DNA of 64,000 nt from Ophiura sarsii (lineage: Eukaryota; Echinodermata; Ophiuroidea; Amphilepidida; Ophiuridae), in NCBI GenBank assembly GCA_035610835.1, contig CM069445.1, positions 79,391,465-79,455,464 of the forward strand, read 5' to 3'. The notes below the pieces were generated by a model. The model worked only from the letters and a program-made list of their open reading frames with translations. It had not been told where the DNA came from and searched no databases. Made by a program: the position numbers and the translations under genes. Below are positions 1 through 29,128 of this stretch, piece after piece. Position 1 is the first letter of the stretch; each line of letters starts with the position of its first letter.

Positions 1-185
1 ATTTACAATACACAGAAAGTAAGTGGAAAATTGGCTTCTCAGTGCTTTGTACTTCAGCGAAACTGATCATGTGATAACTGTATTATTTTAGAAGAATGGT
101 ATATTTTTCGTTGTGGCCTGTTACGAGACCCTGAAGTTAGTTTATAAATCAAACATACTTCAATTTACTTTTTATCCACCTCCAG

Positions 186-16746
<16,561 letters not shown>

Positions 16747-16819
16747 AGTGAAGTTAATTTGTGCTGTAATCTTGGATATATTTTATCCAAATTCACACGG
16801 GTGTTGATTGAAAGTTGTC

Positions 16820-16825
16820 AATAAA
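16820..16825 (+). promoter_or_regulatory. Candidate poly(A) signal of ABCC gene 1
   Basis: AATAAA lies 74 bases after the stop codon, in AT-rich sequence. A second AATAAA follows near 16914. Either could set the 3' end; no transcript evidence is available. Confidence 0.5.
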
Positions 16826-16959
16826 GGCATCAAATACTGTTAAATATTGATGCATCAAATAACTGTTAATATTGATCGGAAGTCAAACAAACCCGTTAAT
16901 TAAACATCTTCTGAATAAACCAAACAGTTGTCATCCATTAAGGTAAAGGTAAAGGTGGT

Positions 16960-17219
16960 CGGTCCTGTATTCACATTAATCTCAGTGTAATGTATTATTG
17001 CCGGATTTTCCATATTATGACCAGTTGCTGGTTCACTGGATTTTTACTGGCTTGTGGTTCAATGTCTGTAGTTTTAAGTTTTATAACATATTTTGTGGAA
17101 AATTGTGTATTTTATCATGTAATTACCTATTGTATTTATATTGTAAAGCGCTTGGAGATCTTACGTATCAAGCGCTTGAATAAATGCTGCGTATTATTAT
17201 TATTATTATTATTATTACA
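16960..17219 (+). repeat. Second CR1/L2-like LINE 3' tail
   Basis: An aaagcgcttggagatcttac hairpin partner (atcaagcgcttgaataaatg) is followed by (ATT)n. It is the same tail type as at 15045-15100, without visible coding sequence. It begins about 200 bp after the ABCC stop and might contribute to its 3' UTR. Confidence 0.65.
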
Positions 17220-17726
17220 AATATCTCCATTCTCCATGTTTTTTGGAAGAGTAGGATAACCGGTTGTTGAAAGAGATGAAAAATATGAATAAAATTACAA
17301 TTTTGTGAGTGCATATACATTGTAATGTAGGCATAATCAACTTAAAGAAACGTATTATTATACACATTCAACCGCGGAAAAGTGCGGTTACAATATCGGT
17401 TGACAATATGGTAAGAGATGTGTAATAACAGTATAACCGGTTTTTGGTGCGCATTAAGAATAGTGATACTGAAACAAATTACCCTTTTGTGATTGTGAAT
17501 TTGTAGGCATAATGAACTTAAAGTCCCGTATGCCAATACACGTTCAAACGCGGAAGGGTGAGGTTGCCGTACCGGACTACAATATGTGGAGAGAAGTGTA
17601 ATAAAAGTACAAGTCAGATAACCGGTTTTTAAAACCAAAAATATATAAATTAAGCTGTAAAAGTAAACTAACTTTATTATATTGATCGATTAATAGTATG
17701 TTTTTCTCTGAAATCTTAACACTTAA

Positions 17727-18101
17727 AGGCATATTATGTGATCTTTTCCAGGGGACGCCCTCAATCCTCGAGGAAAAAATTGAAAGCAGATTTTCTTGCA
17801 GATTTTTTTTTCTGATCATAAATATATTCCAAGTTACAGAGCGATACGATTCCTAATAACCTCAAAATCATAGTTTTAAAGTGAATTTAGAGTAAAATTT
17901 GAAGAAAAAACCCCCAGATTGTACCGCTCGGTACAATCTATTTTCAAACCATGATTTTGGAGTAATTAGGAACCGTATCGATCTGTAACTTAGAAGGTCT
18001 TTATGATATGTGATCAAAAATACAAATCTGCAAGAAATCTGCTTTCATAGTAAAAATCAATGATAGAGGGCGCTACTTGGAAAAGACCACATAATACGCT
18101 T
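17727..18101. mobile_element. Foldback MITE, 375 bp, TTAA target duplication
   Basis: It is flanked by TTAA (17723-17726 and 18102-18105). The ends aggcatattatgtgatctttt and the reverse complement of ccacataatacgctt match, and pairing extends through cagattttcttgcagattt and agcgatacgattcctaat to a central gattgtaccgctcggtacaatc hairpin. TTAA is the piggyBac-type target. Confidence 0.75.
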
Positions 18102-18135
18102 TTAACTATCTGAGTACTGTAAATACTTGAATATA

Positions 18136-18200
18136 TGAAGAGGTGTTTTGCAAAAGGGCCTACATCCACTTCTGCCTTTTTACTCATTTTGCATTATTAA
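18136..18200 (+). repeat. Solo end of the 24.8-kb foldback family
   Basis: tatatgaagaggtgttttgc and aaaagggcctacatcca match the ends and interior of the foldback at 24828-25464. Confidence 0.65.
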
Positions 18201-18824
18201 ATGGATGGCTAGGCCTATATTCATGTGGAATGTTGTTTGTATTGTTGGTGCCTCAATTGGCGTGCATGGATGCACTAATCCAAGTCATATAAACAGTAAT
18301 GAACACAGCCATACAATAATTTGATTCATTCCATGGACTTGTCAATACAAATTCACTAATGCAAAATGAGTAACATGTCGGGGTGGTCTGGTAGATAGCC
18401 GTGACAGCAGTAGTTGAATCAAATGCAACTATGCATAAAACAAAAATAATTAAACTTTGCTCCGTGTGCGAGATATTGGTATCCGGTACGGGGACCTCGC
18501 CTAATGGAACATTCAGTCGCCGGTAAATTAAAGGGTTTCAGGTTAAAATACGAAAGGAAGGATTGCCAGGAATACCAGGTTTTTGGACGCAAAAATATGC
18601 GAACACTTTTCATATGTCAATATAATCCGCATTGTGGCGTTAAACATGATGTAAATGTTTAAAGTGCCATCGTATCACGAGTGCATGAAATCGTAAGTAA
18701 TTTCACACGCTAGTTGGCATTGCGCATGTAGTGACCGTAAGTGTCCTTGTCAATCAATCGATTCAAGTTAAACGATACAACGAGTAAATAGCATAAACGT
18801 GCACTTAAGATTTCACACCACTAA

Positions 18825-19359
18825 GGGGAGACGTCAAAACTCGACCGCCCGTTGACTGCCGGTTACGGGCGGTTCCGCCCGGTTCTTTCAGGTCAAATGT
18901 TTTACTAGTATATGAATATTCGCGCATGCAACACTGAACAACCGCCGGTTGACTTAATGCTGTAATCTGACCAATTTACACTATCAATCTGTTACTTTGC
19001 GGTCATAATAGCTCTCTCTATAATCGTTCTATAAAAAACAAACATTCATAGACTTTCGGTATTGATTTTAAAAAGTTAATTGAGCTATAAACAGATTGAA
19101 AAAGCCAACCCCAGCGAAAATCAATAGCTGTATTGTACTGGTTGTCAACTGAGACTTTTAAGTCTTAAAAGAGCCCATTACTTCAAGATGTTATTGCTCA
19201 CGTGTGTGACGAGGCACTTTCAACCGGTCGTGTTCACCAGAGTGTTACTATTTGACCTCATTATGTGTGTATATTATAACAGACGACACGTTTTGTGAGA
19301 ACCGAACGGAACCGGCCGTAACCGGCGGTTGCCGGGCGGTCGAGTTTTGACGTGATCCC
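18825..19359. mobile_element. Non-autonomous PIF/Harbinger-type element, 535 bp
   Basis: GC-rich TIRs: left ggggagacgtcaaaactcga, right (reverse complement) gggatcacgtcaaaactcga, each followed by ccgccc and matching for about 60 bp. The flanks are TAA (18822-18824 and 19360-19362), the 3-bp target typical of PIF/Harbinger. No transposase. Confidence 0.78.
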
Positions 19360-19797
19360 TAAATGATTGTATCCTTGCCAGCGACACTCGGCTTTTCTCT
19401 CTATAATTATAATCATAAGTAATCAGGAAAGATACTTATTGCCCTCAAATGAATAAAGTTGGAATATAATCCTGATTTTAGGACTAATACCTATTACTAC
19501 AATGCAAAAAAAGAGATATTTTCAGTACAATTTGCAGCTTTTTGTGTGATTTTGACTGACAATTTTCTGTCAACACTGCAACAATTTGTTGATGATATTA
19601 TGAGAGCGATCCGCCAGCTATAGCTGTCCAAAATCGAGCGCTTATTTCTCGTAACTTTCAGGGTTACCCTTTATAAATGTTGTACTTCAATGATCACAAA
19701 TATCATGAACTTGAAGAAAAATGTAGTCGCTTCATAAGTGAGAAAATCGACGTTTTGTAACACATGCACCCCTTTAACGCGTTAATGTATAGGGGCC

Positions 19798-19841
19798 TAT
19801 TTATTGGCGTGGTATCTTTTAAGATACCACGCCAATAAATA
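19798..19841. repeat. Perfect 44-bp palindrome
   Basis: A 21-bp arm (tatttattggcgtggtatctt) is followed by TT and its exact inverse. It lies in the intergenic spacer. Confidence 0.9.
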
Positions 19842-22300
19842 ACGTTGTCACTTAAAAGCATAGATCCTGCTGCACGCGAGGGCTCACTCTGCAGTCTATA
19901 GTAAAGGGATCGTCTAAGGCTCTATAGATAGAGCTATCCCAAACATGTACTGTAGTAATTAACAGCTGGGGGTCGTCTGGACTTCCAACTTCTAATACAT
20001 GGTAGAGATAGGCATAACTTGCCAAATATATGAAACTAAAACATACATATGTGTCATTACAAAAAAAAAGGTTTTTTAAGAAAAACAAGAGAGAACTGAA
20101 GTGATGTCACATCAATTGTACTACTTGCAGAAGGATTTTCTTCAAGACCCTCGTGTGACAACATTATAAGTCAATGGGAACCTGTCAGACACTGGTGACT
20201 AGGCTCGGCGTAGGATTATTAGCCCGATTATTAGTTGACAATATACAGTCATCAAAACAAGTTATACAGGTAATAAATTGTGACTTTACCTTACATTACA
20301 TACATTTTGGATTGTCACTTCTTCAATATTATCCTAGCGCGCAATATCTCATATTAAAAAAGTTAAATTTCTCCCGGGAAATTTCTCAACAACTTTATAA
20401 TTTAATATTTTTAGGTAGGATATATATTTTTAGAGTTAAAAGCCCATTTATTACATATATAGTTACTTTTTTGATGACTTACCAAATTGCTGGGATTGTA
20501 TTTACCACAAACACCCTTAATTCTTAAATATCGCGGAGTAAGCCGATATACCGTAGATATTCAATATCAAGCCACCTTTGAAACTCTGAAAGAGATGGCG
20601 CCCTCTCGCGATAAAAGCCGGCTTTTAAAAAGATCATTCTAACAAAATAATTTCGGCGGCGCTGAAAATGACGTAAGTAATGTTCGTAGTATATAGTCCG
20701 TTTAATATCATTTTCGGATCAAGAATCTATCCCGGGACCTATCCAATGACTATATTATACGAGTGTGAGTGTCTGGTAACGGGGTAAAACAGCAGACGTA
20801 CAATACGGAGAATCGAGGGGCGAGGTCTAGACTCTGGCAGGTCATATTCGACTTAACCAGTATTTCTTTTCTTCTTTTTCATAAATATTATTTGTTGCTA
20901 TTCGTTATTTTTAAGGATATATTAAGCAGCTAAATTTAAAAATATTTTAAAACACTGACTATAGAGAAAAGATCCCAATATTATCAATTTACCGTATTTT
21001 GTCACCAGTTAATATTTTTTGGGAATAAGCCTATCCTAATTTAAAAATTAAAAAAAATCGTTATTCATGTATGATTGATTTGTATTCGAGTGGCGTAGCT
21101 AGGTTTTTCATAATGAGTTGGGGTGGGGTGGGGGATTGGGCAAAATAAAAGTGGCTTTACCAGGCTGGCAACTTTTGACTAACTAACAACTAACTTGAGA
21201 GGGATGTCGGAGGGGTTGTGACGAGCACCCCCCCCCCCCCCCCCCACCCCCACCAGCGCGATAAATCGAGCTTGATTTTTCTCACAGTGCCAATAACACA
21301 TGTTGATAGATACTCGATTCAAAATAAAATAACCCGCCAAATGTATAATATTAATAGGTCATTCTTTGAAGGTCGTGCATTGAATTGATCTGAACAGCGA
21401 AAGCGGGTACAAGAACCCTTTGTATACGGGGACGCATAAGTAGTCTCTATTCTAATCTCCAATACTCTCTATTCAATAACCAGTGAAGTTGTTACGTAAC
21501 ACATCTTTTGGAACAGTAAATAGTTCCTCTGGGATGTTATTCATTTCAATCGTTGAATCCAAAGCGTGTAACGTGATAGTTAACACGGGCATCAGATTAG
21601 ACTAGCAGTGGGAATAAATCGAATGTACTGTACATGTACCTATAATTTTATGGTTTGAATGCGAATCATGCCAAGAGACCTATTAATTCTTGTTTTAGAA
21701 AAGTTACAAATATTGGTTAATTCTCATTGTGCACTCCGAATCAGATGATAAAAAAAAAATGACAACTAGCTATGTTAGCAAAATCTTATAAATAAATAAA
21801 TAAACAAATAAATTAATAAATTAATGAGGAACACTATGAATATTTTAATGTATAAGGTTAAAAAAATGATGAACAATGTTTCACACTAATTTGTTGCATG
21901 CGTTTTCTATCAATGATGCTTGGCAGTCAGACGCCAAACGTGAACATTAACCGGGGAAAATTACGTCCTTTGGTTGGTCTACGCTAGCGCTACGATTGCC
22001 TGCATCAATTTTTATCAACTTAGGTTCATTTGAAGGGAAAGTCATATTTATCCAGGATGTAATTTCTGTTTTAATAAAATAAACATGATTGTTTTGAGTC
22101 GACAAAGATGCATTTTCAATGCGATCATAACATCGAATTTTACCAATGTTCATAAGCAAATAAACTCGATTAAAAATATGTTTATTTGAATAGGACACAC
22201 ACAAAACAACCCCCTTGTATCAGATAAACCAGTGCAATTTCATTATTATCGTGTTTAACATGATTAATATGCTCCCAACAAGGAAAAATATCATTATGTG
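19842..22300. other. Spacer with no gene recognised
   Basis: Only short AT-rich frames and a C homopolymer (21228-21245) are visible. An open stretch at 20174-20269 ends at a plausible donor (ATACAG|gtaata) but has no recognisable protein and no partner exon. Confidence 0.6.
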
Positions 22301-22309
22301 AAGCATCGT

Positions 22310-22545
22310 GGACAGAATGCATTAAGATACTCTGGATGTAGACGATTAGATCCATGGATTAAAATGCACGAAGTAAAAATAAGCCCCATTTTCCAACACA
22401 CGGAGACTAAATCGCTTTTTAATGAAAGGTATTCTGCAGGACTCGAACCGAGGCGGGGAGAATTCATCAGATTTCTAGTCCATAGTCCTAAACCACTCGG
22501 CCATGCCTACTCATTGAAGTGTCTATCGTGTGCACTAAATAATGA
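22310..22545 (-). repeat. tRNA-Ser-derived SINE, copy 1
   Basis: The minus strand has an A box (catggccgagtggtttaggac), an anticodon-loop-like gactagaaatc (AGA, Ser) and a B box (ggttcgagtcctgcag). Acceptor arms do not pair, so it is not a functional tRNA. About 130 bp of tail body is shared with the copy at 24190-24435. Confidence 0.75.
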
Positions 22546-23404
22546 ACTAGTGGTGAACTGTTAAGTTATTCGACCCAATAGCCAAATCGAACCCACTTTC
22601 TAAATCGTATTTTAAATGTGAAATCGGCGTCGCAGCAGGTTAAATTGAGTATCAACGCGAAGAGCAATAAATTGATGATCGAAAAAACGGCAAAAATAAA
22701 CCGTCATTTTTTCTGTATTAAAGAAAACAAACATATTTTTCAGAAAATAGCATTTTCGAGCAGCGTCCCGGTAAACACGACTTTAGGCAACTTGTTATAG
22801 CACCCCTTAGTAAAAATCAGCCTATAGGTACATTGGGTTGAACATTGAAATGCCTTATTGTTGGCACTGTTTGTTTCCGGTAGGTGGTCTGAAAACTAAG
22901 ATGCGAGATGCGTTTCTTTTATTGATGGGAGGGGGGAGGGGGGTGCGGTGGGATGACTTTCTAAAGGCAATTCTTGCAATTTAGCATACGCCGCGCCGCG
23001 AACCCTGAAGACACAAATAATCACAGCCACTATCCTACTGTGCCCCATGTCATAGTTACTGGGCTTCCCAGAGCAGTCAGATTCAATTGTTTGTGCAAAA
23101 TGTTAATCTTTTTTACAGTAATTTGTATTTAAATCGCTTTTGAGATTATATATATGTTTTAAAAAATGGGAATAACAAAATGAAATGCGGTATTAATTTA
23201 CGTCGCCAAAACTAAATGCGCGCGGCCTACCGGAAACAACTTTTGTTTACGCCTAAGGCTGATATTTTGTCATATGAATTGCACGAGATGACATCCTCTT
23301 TCTACGTGAAAACAAAATCGTGTCGTCTGCAATAGACCATAGATGCACTCAACTTTGGCAACTGACACGACTGCTAATACATGTACATCAGGGCTCGTCT
23401 TGTG

Positions 23405-23500
23405 GTGCTCACTTGAACAGAGTCTCCGTGTGGTATAGTGGGTAAACTCCAGCCACAGAAGCGAGAGGACCCGGGTTCGAGACCGTGTATATTTCATGGT
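23405..23500 (+). repeat. tRNA-like sequence (pseudo-tRNA or SINE head)
   Basis: An A-box-like gtgtggtatagtgggtaaac and a B-box-like cccgggttcgagacc are spaced as in a tRNA. The acceptor stem is not closed. Confidence 0.5.
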
Positions 23501-24189
23501 AGTCTTCATGTTATTTTTTATTTCCCCAAACTGTTTATAGTTTCCTGACTTTTATTAATTCCAGTGGACACCAATCATGAATACAATATTATTTATTACA
23601 TGGCACGCTGAATACTGATTCACGCTTGGTTGCACATCGCTTAAATACCCATTGAAGAACGTTGAGATTGTCATTCTATCATTTTGCTGCTATACAATAT
23701 CCGGTTGATTTTTGATGTAGCAATTATCGATCTTTAATGTCATTTTAGAAGACGATTAATAATGACAACGAAACGATTACATAGCTTATTTGCAACTGAT
23801 TGTGTCACAACAAAAATAAACACCCCGTGTAAAATAGGAACAAATTCCGGGTGACGGACATTCTGTCAAAACACAATTTGGGTTGTAAAGGGCCCTCTGT
23901 GGCTGTTGCTTTTAATGAAAAAAATACTAGGCGTGTATATACTTATTTCAATATTTTAAATATTCTGTGAAATTTTGGAATGTCGTCTGCAGACGCCTAC
24001 CGCGTGGAAAGTGTTAAGTGTAGCACTTTAATATTTCAAACTGATATAAAAATAAAGGAGTAGGTCTAATATAAATGGAAAAAATATTTGAATAAAAATC
24101 TTGCATTAACACATTTATTGAAATGTAAAATTGTTAAAGGTTATAAGGTTCCCGACATTAAGATGTGAAACATCTTGGTAATAATGTAG

Positions 24190-24435
24190 TTAAGATACTC
24201 ATCATACTCTGGTGTGTGTCTGGAGGTAGACAATTACATCCATGAATGAAAATGTGCGGAGTAAAGTATACGTCATCTTCCAATACACAGAGACTAAATC
24301 ACTTTTTTCAACAAAATGTATTCAGCAGGATTCGAACCGACGCGGGGAGAATACAATAGAGTTATAGTCTATAGCCTAAACCGCTCGGCCATACTACTCA
24401 TTGAAGCAACCGTCGTGTTCAATGAGTGGTAATCT
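24190..24435 (-). repeat. tRNA-Ser-derived SINE, copy 2
   Basis: The minus-strand head atggccgagcggtttaggct and B box ggttcgaatcctgctgaata are followed by a body shared with 22310-22545 (cacagagactaaatcactttt in + sense). The acceptor stem is unpaired. Confidence 0.75.
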
Positions 24436-24568
24436 ATCGAGTTATTCGACCATAAATCAGTAATTTTAGGAAATTTGGGGCGTAGTATTTTATTTGAAAT
24501 ATACATAACACACACACTGAAAGCTAGCAATGAAATTCAATTTTTGAAACAAGTGCCGGGTTGATCCC

Positions 24569-24696
24569 GGGGGGGGGGGGGGGGGGGGGGTTGATACTGC
24601 CCTTAAGGACCAAAGATCAATCCGCGTGCCATCCCTTGCCTGCGTGAAGAAATGTCGGATTAATTTTTAAAGGGGTGGGGGGGGGGGGGGGGGGGG
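24569..24696 (+). repeat. Two long G homopolymers
   Basis: G runs at 24569-24590 (22 bases) and 24677-24696 (20 bases) lie 86 bp apart. They are prone to assembly error and have G-quadruplex potential. Confidence 0.9.
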
Positions 24697-24827
24697 CTAA
24701 AGCAATCTATATTATAACTGTTTAATGAGATTAAAAAGCGTTAATCTAGAAAAACACATTTATTGATTAAAACACACTAATGTAATTAATGATCTGGTAA
24801 TCTTATATGCTTGCAACTCTATATGCA

Positions 24828-25464
24828 TATATGAAGAGGTATTTTGCAAAAGGGCTATGGTGCATTTTTTCAAAAAATGAGTTTGATATAGAAATGTATA
24901 GGGAAAAATCATATGTTTCAAGGAAACAAAGTCATTTTTTTCAAAAATACCTACATCTCATTGTAAACAGCCATTGAAATTGTTGTTTTGTTGCAAAAGG
25001 GCCTGTATCCAGAATTAAATCGGGATACAGGCCCTTTTGCAACAAAACAACAACTTCAATGGCTGTTTACAATGAGATGTAGATATTTTTGAAAAAAATG
25101 ACTTTATTTCCTTGAAACATATGATTGTGACCTATACATTTCAATATCAAACTTATTTATTTGAAATGATTAAAATAAATGATTTTTTGTGTGTGGTATT
25201 TTTTCTTTATGTACAAACAGATGGAGTTTTGTTGCAAAAGGGCCTACATCCAAATTTTCAAAAAATGTAAACATGATTTTAAAAAAAATTAAAACTAGCA
25301 CATTTAAAATTTATTTCAATTTCAATTAGTATGTAGTGTACCTCTTTCATAATCCATTCAGTTTTTCAATTGCTCAACTTGAATATTTAGAAACAGTTTT
25401 TGGACTTTTTCTCAATAAGAGCCAAAGTGGATGTAGGCCCTTTTGCAAAATACCTCTTCATATA
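24828..25464. mobile_element. Foldback element, 637 bp, TATATGAAGAGG ends
   Basis: The ends tatatgaagaggtattttgc and gcaaaatacctcttcatata are exact inverses. A nearly perfect stem of about 115 bp surrounds the centre near 25018 (gcaaaagggcctgtatcc and its inverse). The repeated phrase caaaagggcctacatcc appears inside. No coding capacity. Confidence 0.8.
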
Positions 25465-25508
25465 CAAAGTATAGTATTTTATTGTAGCTCTGAATCAATT
25501 AAGGTCTA

Positions 25509-27639
25509 CGAGGGGCATTCAATAAATACCTGCAACCATTGAAAATCTCTGAACCGTGACACGTGGCAGTAAAAGATACTTTTAAAAGCTGTAAGTCTTA
25601 CTCTTTTCTCACAGAAAAATTCGAACACGTAGGTCATTTTTATCATTACATTTCAGCACTGTGAATACCATGATTTCAGGGCACTGGTTAGGGAATGGCG
25701 GGAAATTTGATGGACAAGTTTATGGTACATACGCATTAAGATATATGCGTTAACAGTGTCGGGGCAATCCCTTGGTACCAAAACAAAGTCAGCGATTTCA
25801 AACAAGAACCTTAGAATAGTCCGTACAAAGTCACCAATCTTATTCATAACTGTCATTTAATGTTGATTAGCATCCAAATTGTAATATTAAGTTATTCTAA
25901 ACATGCTAAAGGTTTATATTTTGACTTTGGAGTTCGTATTTTTGTGTCATTTCCCCCTGAGGTAAATAAACACCACCCCCATTGAATAATGGAGCAATCT
26001 AGGGGATTCCCCACTACGTCATTGTTTTTCTCTGGATTGTTTTTCTTTGACCAATAGCGGTGAAGCTGTTATAAAGAACGATTATGAGATAAACCAATCA
26101 CAGTTCGGCAAATATTATGCATGTTCAGGGCCACAAATTAATTTAGTTTTTGATTTGCAAACAAGCACGGAAAATAAATAAACAAACAACAGAGGTGTCT
26201 TCATTCCCGATCCTGTAAAGAATTCAGAAGCAGGAAAGATCAATTTCGCCGATTGGAAATAATATTATATGAAATATGACTTCATACCCTGGACGAATAT
26301 TTCGTCTCAGATCTACCGTACGAATAAGTTTTTGAAGCTGTTTTTGTAAGCTTATTCATCATTGAAAAAGTCAATGCAAATGATCATGATCGGGATCATG
26401 ATGTCTCATCATAATCATGGATCCATGGATCAAAGTCGAATCACTTCAACAACCTTCTTATGTTTATGGTCAATTGATGGGGAAATATAATCAAAATCGC
26501 AGCTAAATCGTGTTGTACGATTCCATTATTTGTCTGCTTGTTTAGAAAGACGTTATTCGGTGAGTAATGATTGATGGCCTAGACCTACATCGTGAGTCTT
26601 TTTGACAAACAAAAGTATGTTGTCTTGCCCTAATTATTATTATAGTTGCAGTTTCAGTGTTTGTCAAGCTTTGACAAAAATTAAATGGGTTGTCATGTGT
26701 CGTAGACGGGATGGCTATCATAGGCCTAGCTAGGAGTAGGCTCGTACGTAGGCCTAGTTAATTTAGCCTAACATTTTTTAATCTTGTCAGTTTCGGTTTT
26801 ACAACAAAAATGGATGACGCCTGACTTCGATTTTGAATACGTTTCTTGAATTGAAACATTTATAAAGTCACCTTTGATGAGACAGATTCCTGTTCTGTAC
26901 TAGGCTGTTTATTATGGGGTTTTTTTTGCGTCCCCAGTCAAATTTTATACTTGTTAGCCCTGTTCACTGATGCTTGATACGGCCGTGTTTGCCGGTGAGA
27001 CTGAGACAGACACGCAACGTCAGAGCGATGTTTAGCTTACAATCGCTATGACATACATTGTACGTCCTCGCTCGTCATTTGGGGTCCATGATGAAGCTTA
27101 CAAAATGTCACCGAGTATGCGCTCGCTGCTGAGGGACGTCCAGTTACCAGTCAGTATCTGTAGGGCAGGCTAGCCGCCGCGCCAAGTGGTGGTACAAACA
27201 CACGCCAGTTATTCAAATCATGCAGACCAAATTTGCCGTTCATCATTGACATTTTACAACGATATAAAAATGGTGTTTTGTTGTGTTTTCAATGTAGTAT
27301 TTATTGTTGAAAGTACAGCCGCGAGTAGTCGTGTCGCGTGTATCCATGTTCAGGGCCCCACTCGCAAACATCTGCCTCTTGTTACCATGCACAACGTCAC
27401 ACAAAACGCCCCGCCCCCAGGTCATTGATGCGCGTACAAGTACATTTTGGAGGTCTTGGCAATATATCAATAACCTGCGCTGTGCGTTCGCGTTTCCATG
27501 TAACGATCAATTTGAGTGGAAGCGCGGTGGTACGCACATTTTCAAAAGTTATGAAATGATAAAAATGACCCACATGTTTGAAATTTTCCGTGAGAAAGGG
27601 GTAAGACTTTGGTTGCAGGTATTTATTGAATGCTCCTCG
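25509..27639. mobile_element. Mariner-like relic, 2.1 kb, TA-flanked long TIRs
   Basis: The left end cgaggggcattcaataaata and the right end (reverse complement cgaggagcattcaataaata) continue as cctgcaacca and share further blocks (cttactcttttctcac, aggtcatttttatcatt) over about 130 bp. TA lies on both sides. The end sequence is of mariner type. No transposase was found; the interior may be captured host DNA. Confidence 0.7.
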
Positions 27640-27669
27640 TATAACGAGAACAAAATTCACCGAAATGAA

Positions 27670-27905
27670 CGATTTGTAAATGCGCAATGACCGATTTATA
27701 AATGCGCTATGACCGATTTAAAAATGCGCTATGACCGATTTAAAAATGCGAAATCAACGATTTAAAAAATGCGCGATTAACTATTTACAACTATGCAATC
27801 AACGATTTATAAATGCGCAATGAACGACTTATACATGCGCAATGAACGACTTATACATGCGCAATGAACGATTTACAACCATACAATTAAATATTTATAA
27901 CCGCG
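27670..27905 (+). repeat. Degenerate 20-22-bp tandem repeat
   Basis: About eleven copies of a unit like cgatttataaatgcgcaatga follow directly after the right end of the mariner-like relic. Confidence 0.85.
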
Positions 27906-28600
27906 AATTGAATGATAGGGGCGACTATTGACCTTTCGTTGGAACAGTATTCTGCAGAAATTCTTTAGGTGTGCATTAAAGGGGTATTAAGAGAAGGCTG
28001 CGTCCTCAATTAGGATAAAAAACGGGATTTCTACATTTTTACAATTGTATTACATACACAAACTTATAGCTGTAAGAATTAAGTAAAATCAGCCGTCTTT
28101 TTTGCAATAAAACGTCGTTTCAAAATATTCCATCCCCGGCTCGGATAGCATTTATGGTAAGCGTTACGGTATTTTTCTTTTCGATTCAAATTACATACGA
28201 TATTACATAGAGGGCGTTTTTAAAAAAGTTTCAATAAATAGCGATGATATTATAACATTTTATTTCAATATTGTTTTAATCAAGTTTTGCTGCTTTTTGT
28301 GAGTAGAAACAACAATAATGGCCAATTATAATGATTATCTTTAATATTAAGTAAATTTTGTATAACAAAAAAAAACTTAAACATCTCTTAGTACACCTTT
28401 AAAGAATTGTGTGCGTGTTTTATTATGAATCCTCAGCGTGCAATTTATCTAAGAGCGCGCTTCAAATCATTTACAAATAGCAAATAAAATACCTATCGCG
28501 TGTGTGTAAATCATCAATTGAGCTCTGCACGTGAGCTCTAGTCATTCATCCATTACGATTACTGGTTGTAAAACATTCGTGCACACACGGGTGAAATATC
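27906..28600. other. Spacer with nothing recognised
   Basis: AT-rich sequence without a supported gene, TIR pair or tandem array. Confidence 0.5.
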
Positions 28601-28609
28601 CATTGCGGG

Positions 28610-28830
28610 TATAACCCTACCCAGCCATGTCTTTGTGTTGAAAACGGGGGAGGGGGCAAAGCGTGATTTTTATACCCAACAAACAGGCCTCAAAACCCCC
28701 AGGATTCTACCCCGGACCCTCCGATCACAACTGCCGCGTCCCTAACTACTGAGCTAAGCTACCAACGCTGCCCCGGGCAGTTATTTCGTACCCACATTAT
28801 CAGCTCGGACGATGACGCCATATAATCTCT
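28610..28830 (-). repeat. tRNA-derived SINE, second family, copy 1
   Basis: The minus strand has tggtagcttagctcagtagt (A box) and a B-box-like ggtccggggtagaatcc. It shares cggaccctccgatcac, cgtccctaactact and gcccgggcag with the copy at 44115-44290. Confidence 0.65.
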
Positions 28831-29128
28831 AATAGTAAGTGTTTGGAGCTAGTTTCCATTTCACATATTTCAATAATCCAATCCATATCGTATCACTATT
28901 AATCTTTATTTATCTCAAGTGAATTTATCAAAAAGAGACATCACGTTCTTAAGACAATTGGGTATCTAACAAAGATGGATGGGAATACGGACTTCATGAA
29001 TCATGTCTATCGTAGTTGTCAAGTGGTAGAGCAATGCCATGTATTTTGTTTGACAGACGAATTTTACAAGCAAGCAGTTCAACGGTAAGAACCATCATCA
29101 GACAGGTTATGGGCAACCTTGACGGACA

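Noticed and set aside
20174..20527. 117-codon frame with a donor-like ATACAG|gtaata
   Set aside because: No known motif, low-complexity AT-rich remainder and no partner exon.
22431..22540. Functional tRNA gene
   Set aside because: A and B boxes are present but the acceptor arms do not pair and the variable region is irregular. The same sequence with its flanking body recurs at 24.3 kb, which is SINE behaviour.
27186..27690. Cluster of overlapping frames, one of 128 codons
   Set aside because: They run through the right TIR of a mariner-like relic and share no known motif. Only the MVFCCVFN start was mildly suggestive of a THAP domain, and no second zinc-ligand block was found.
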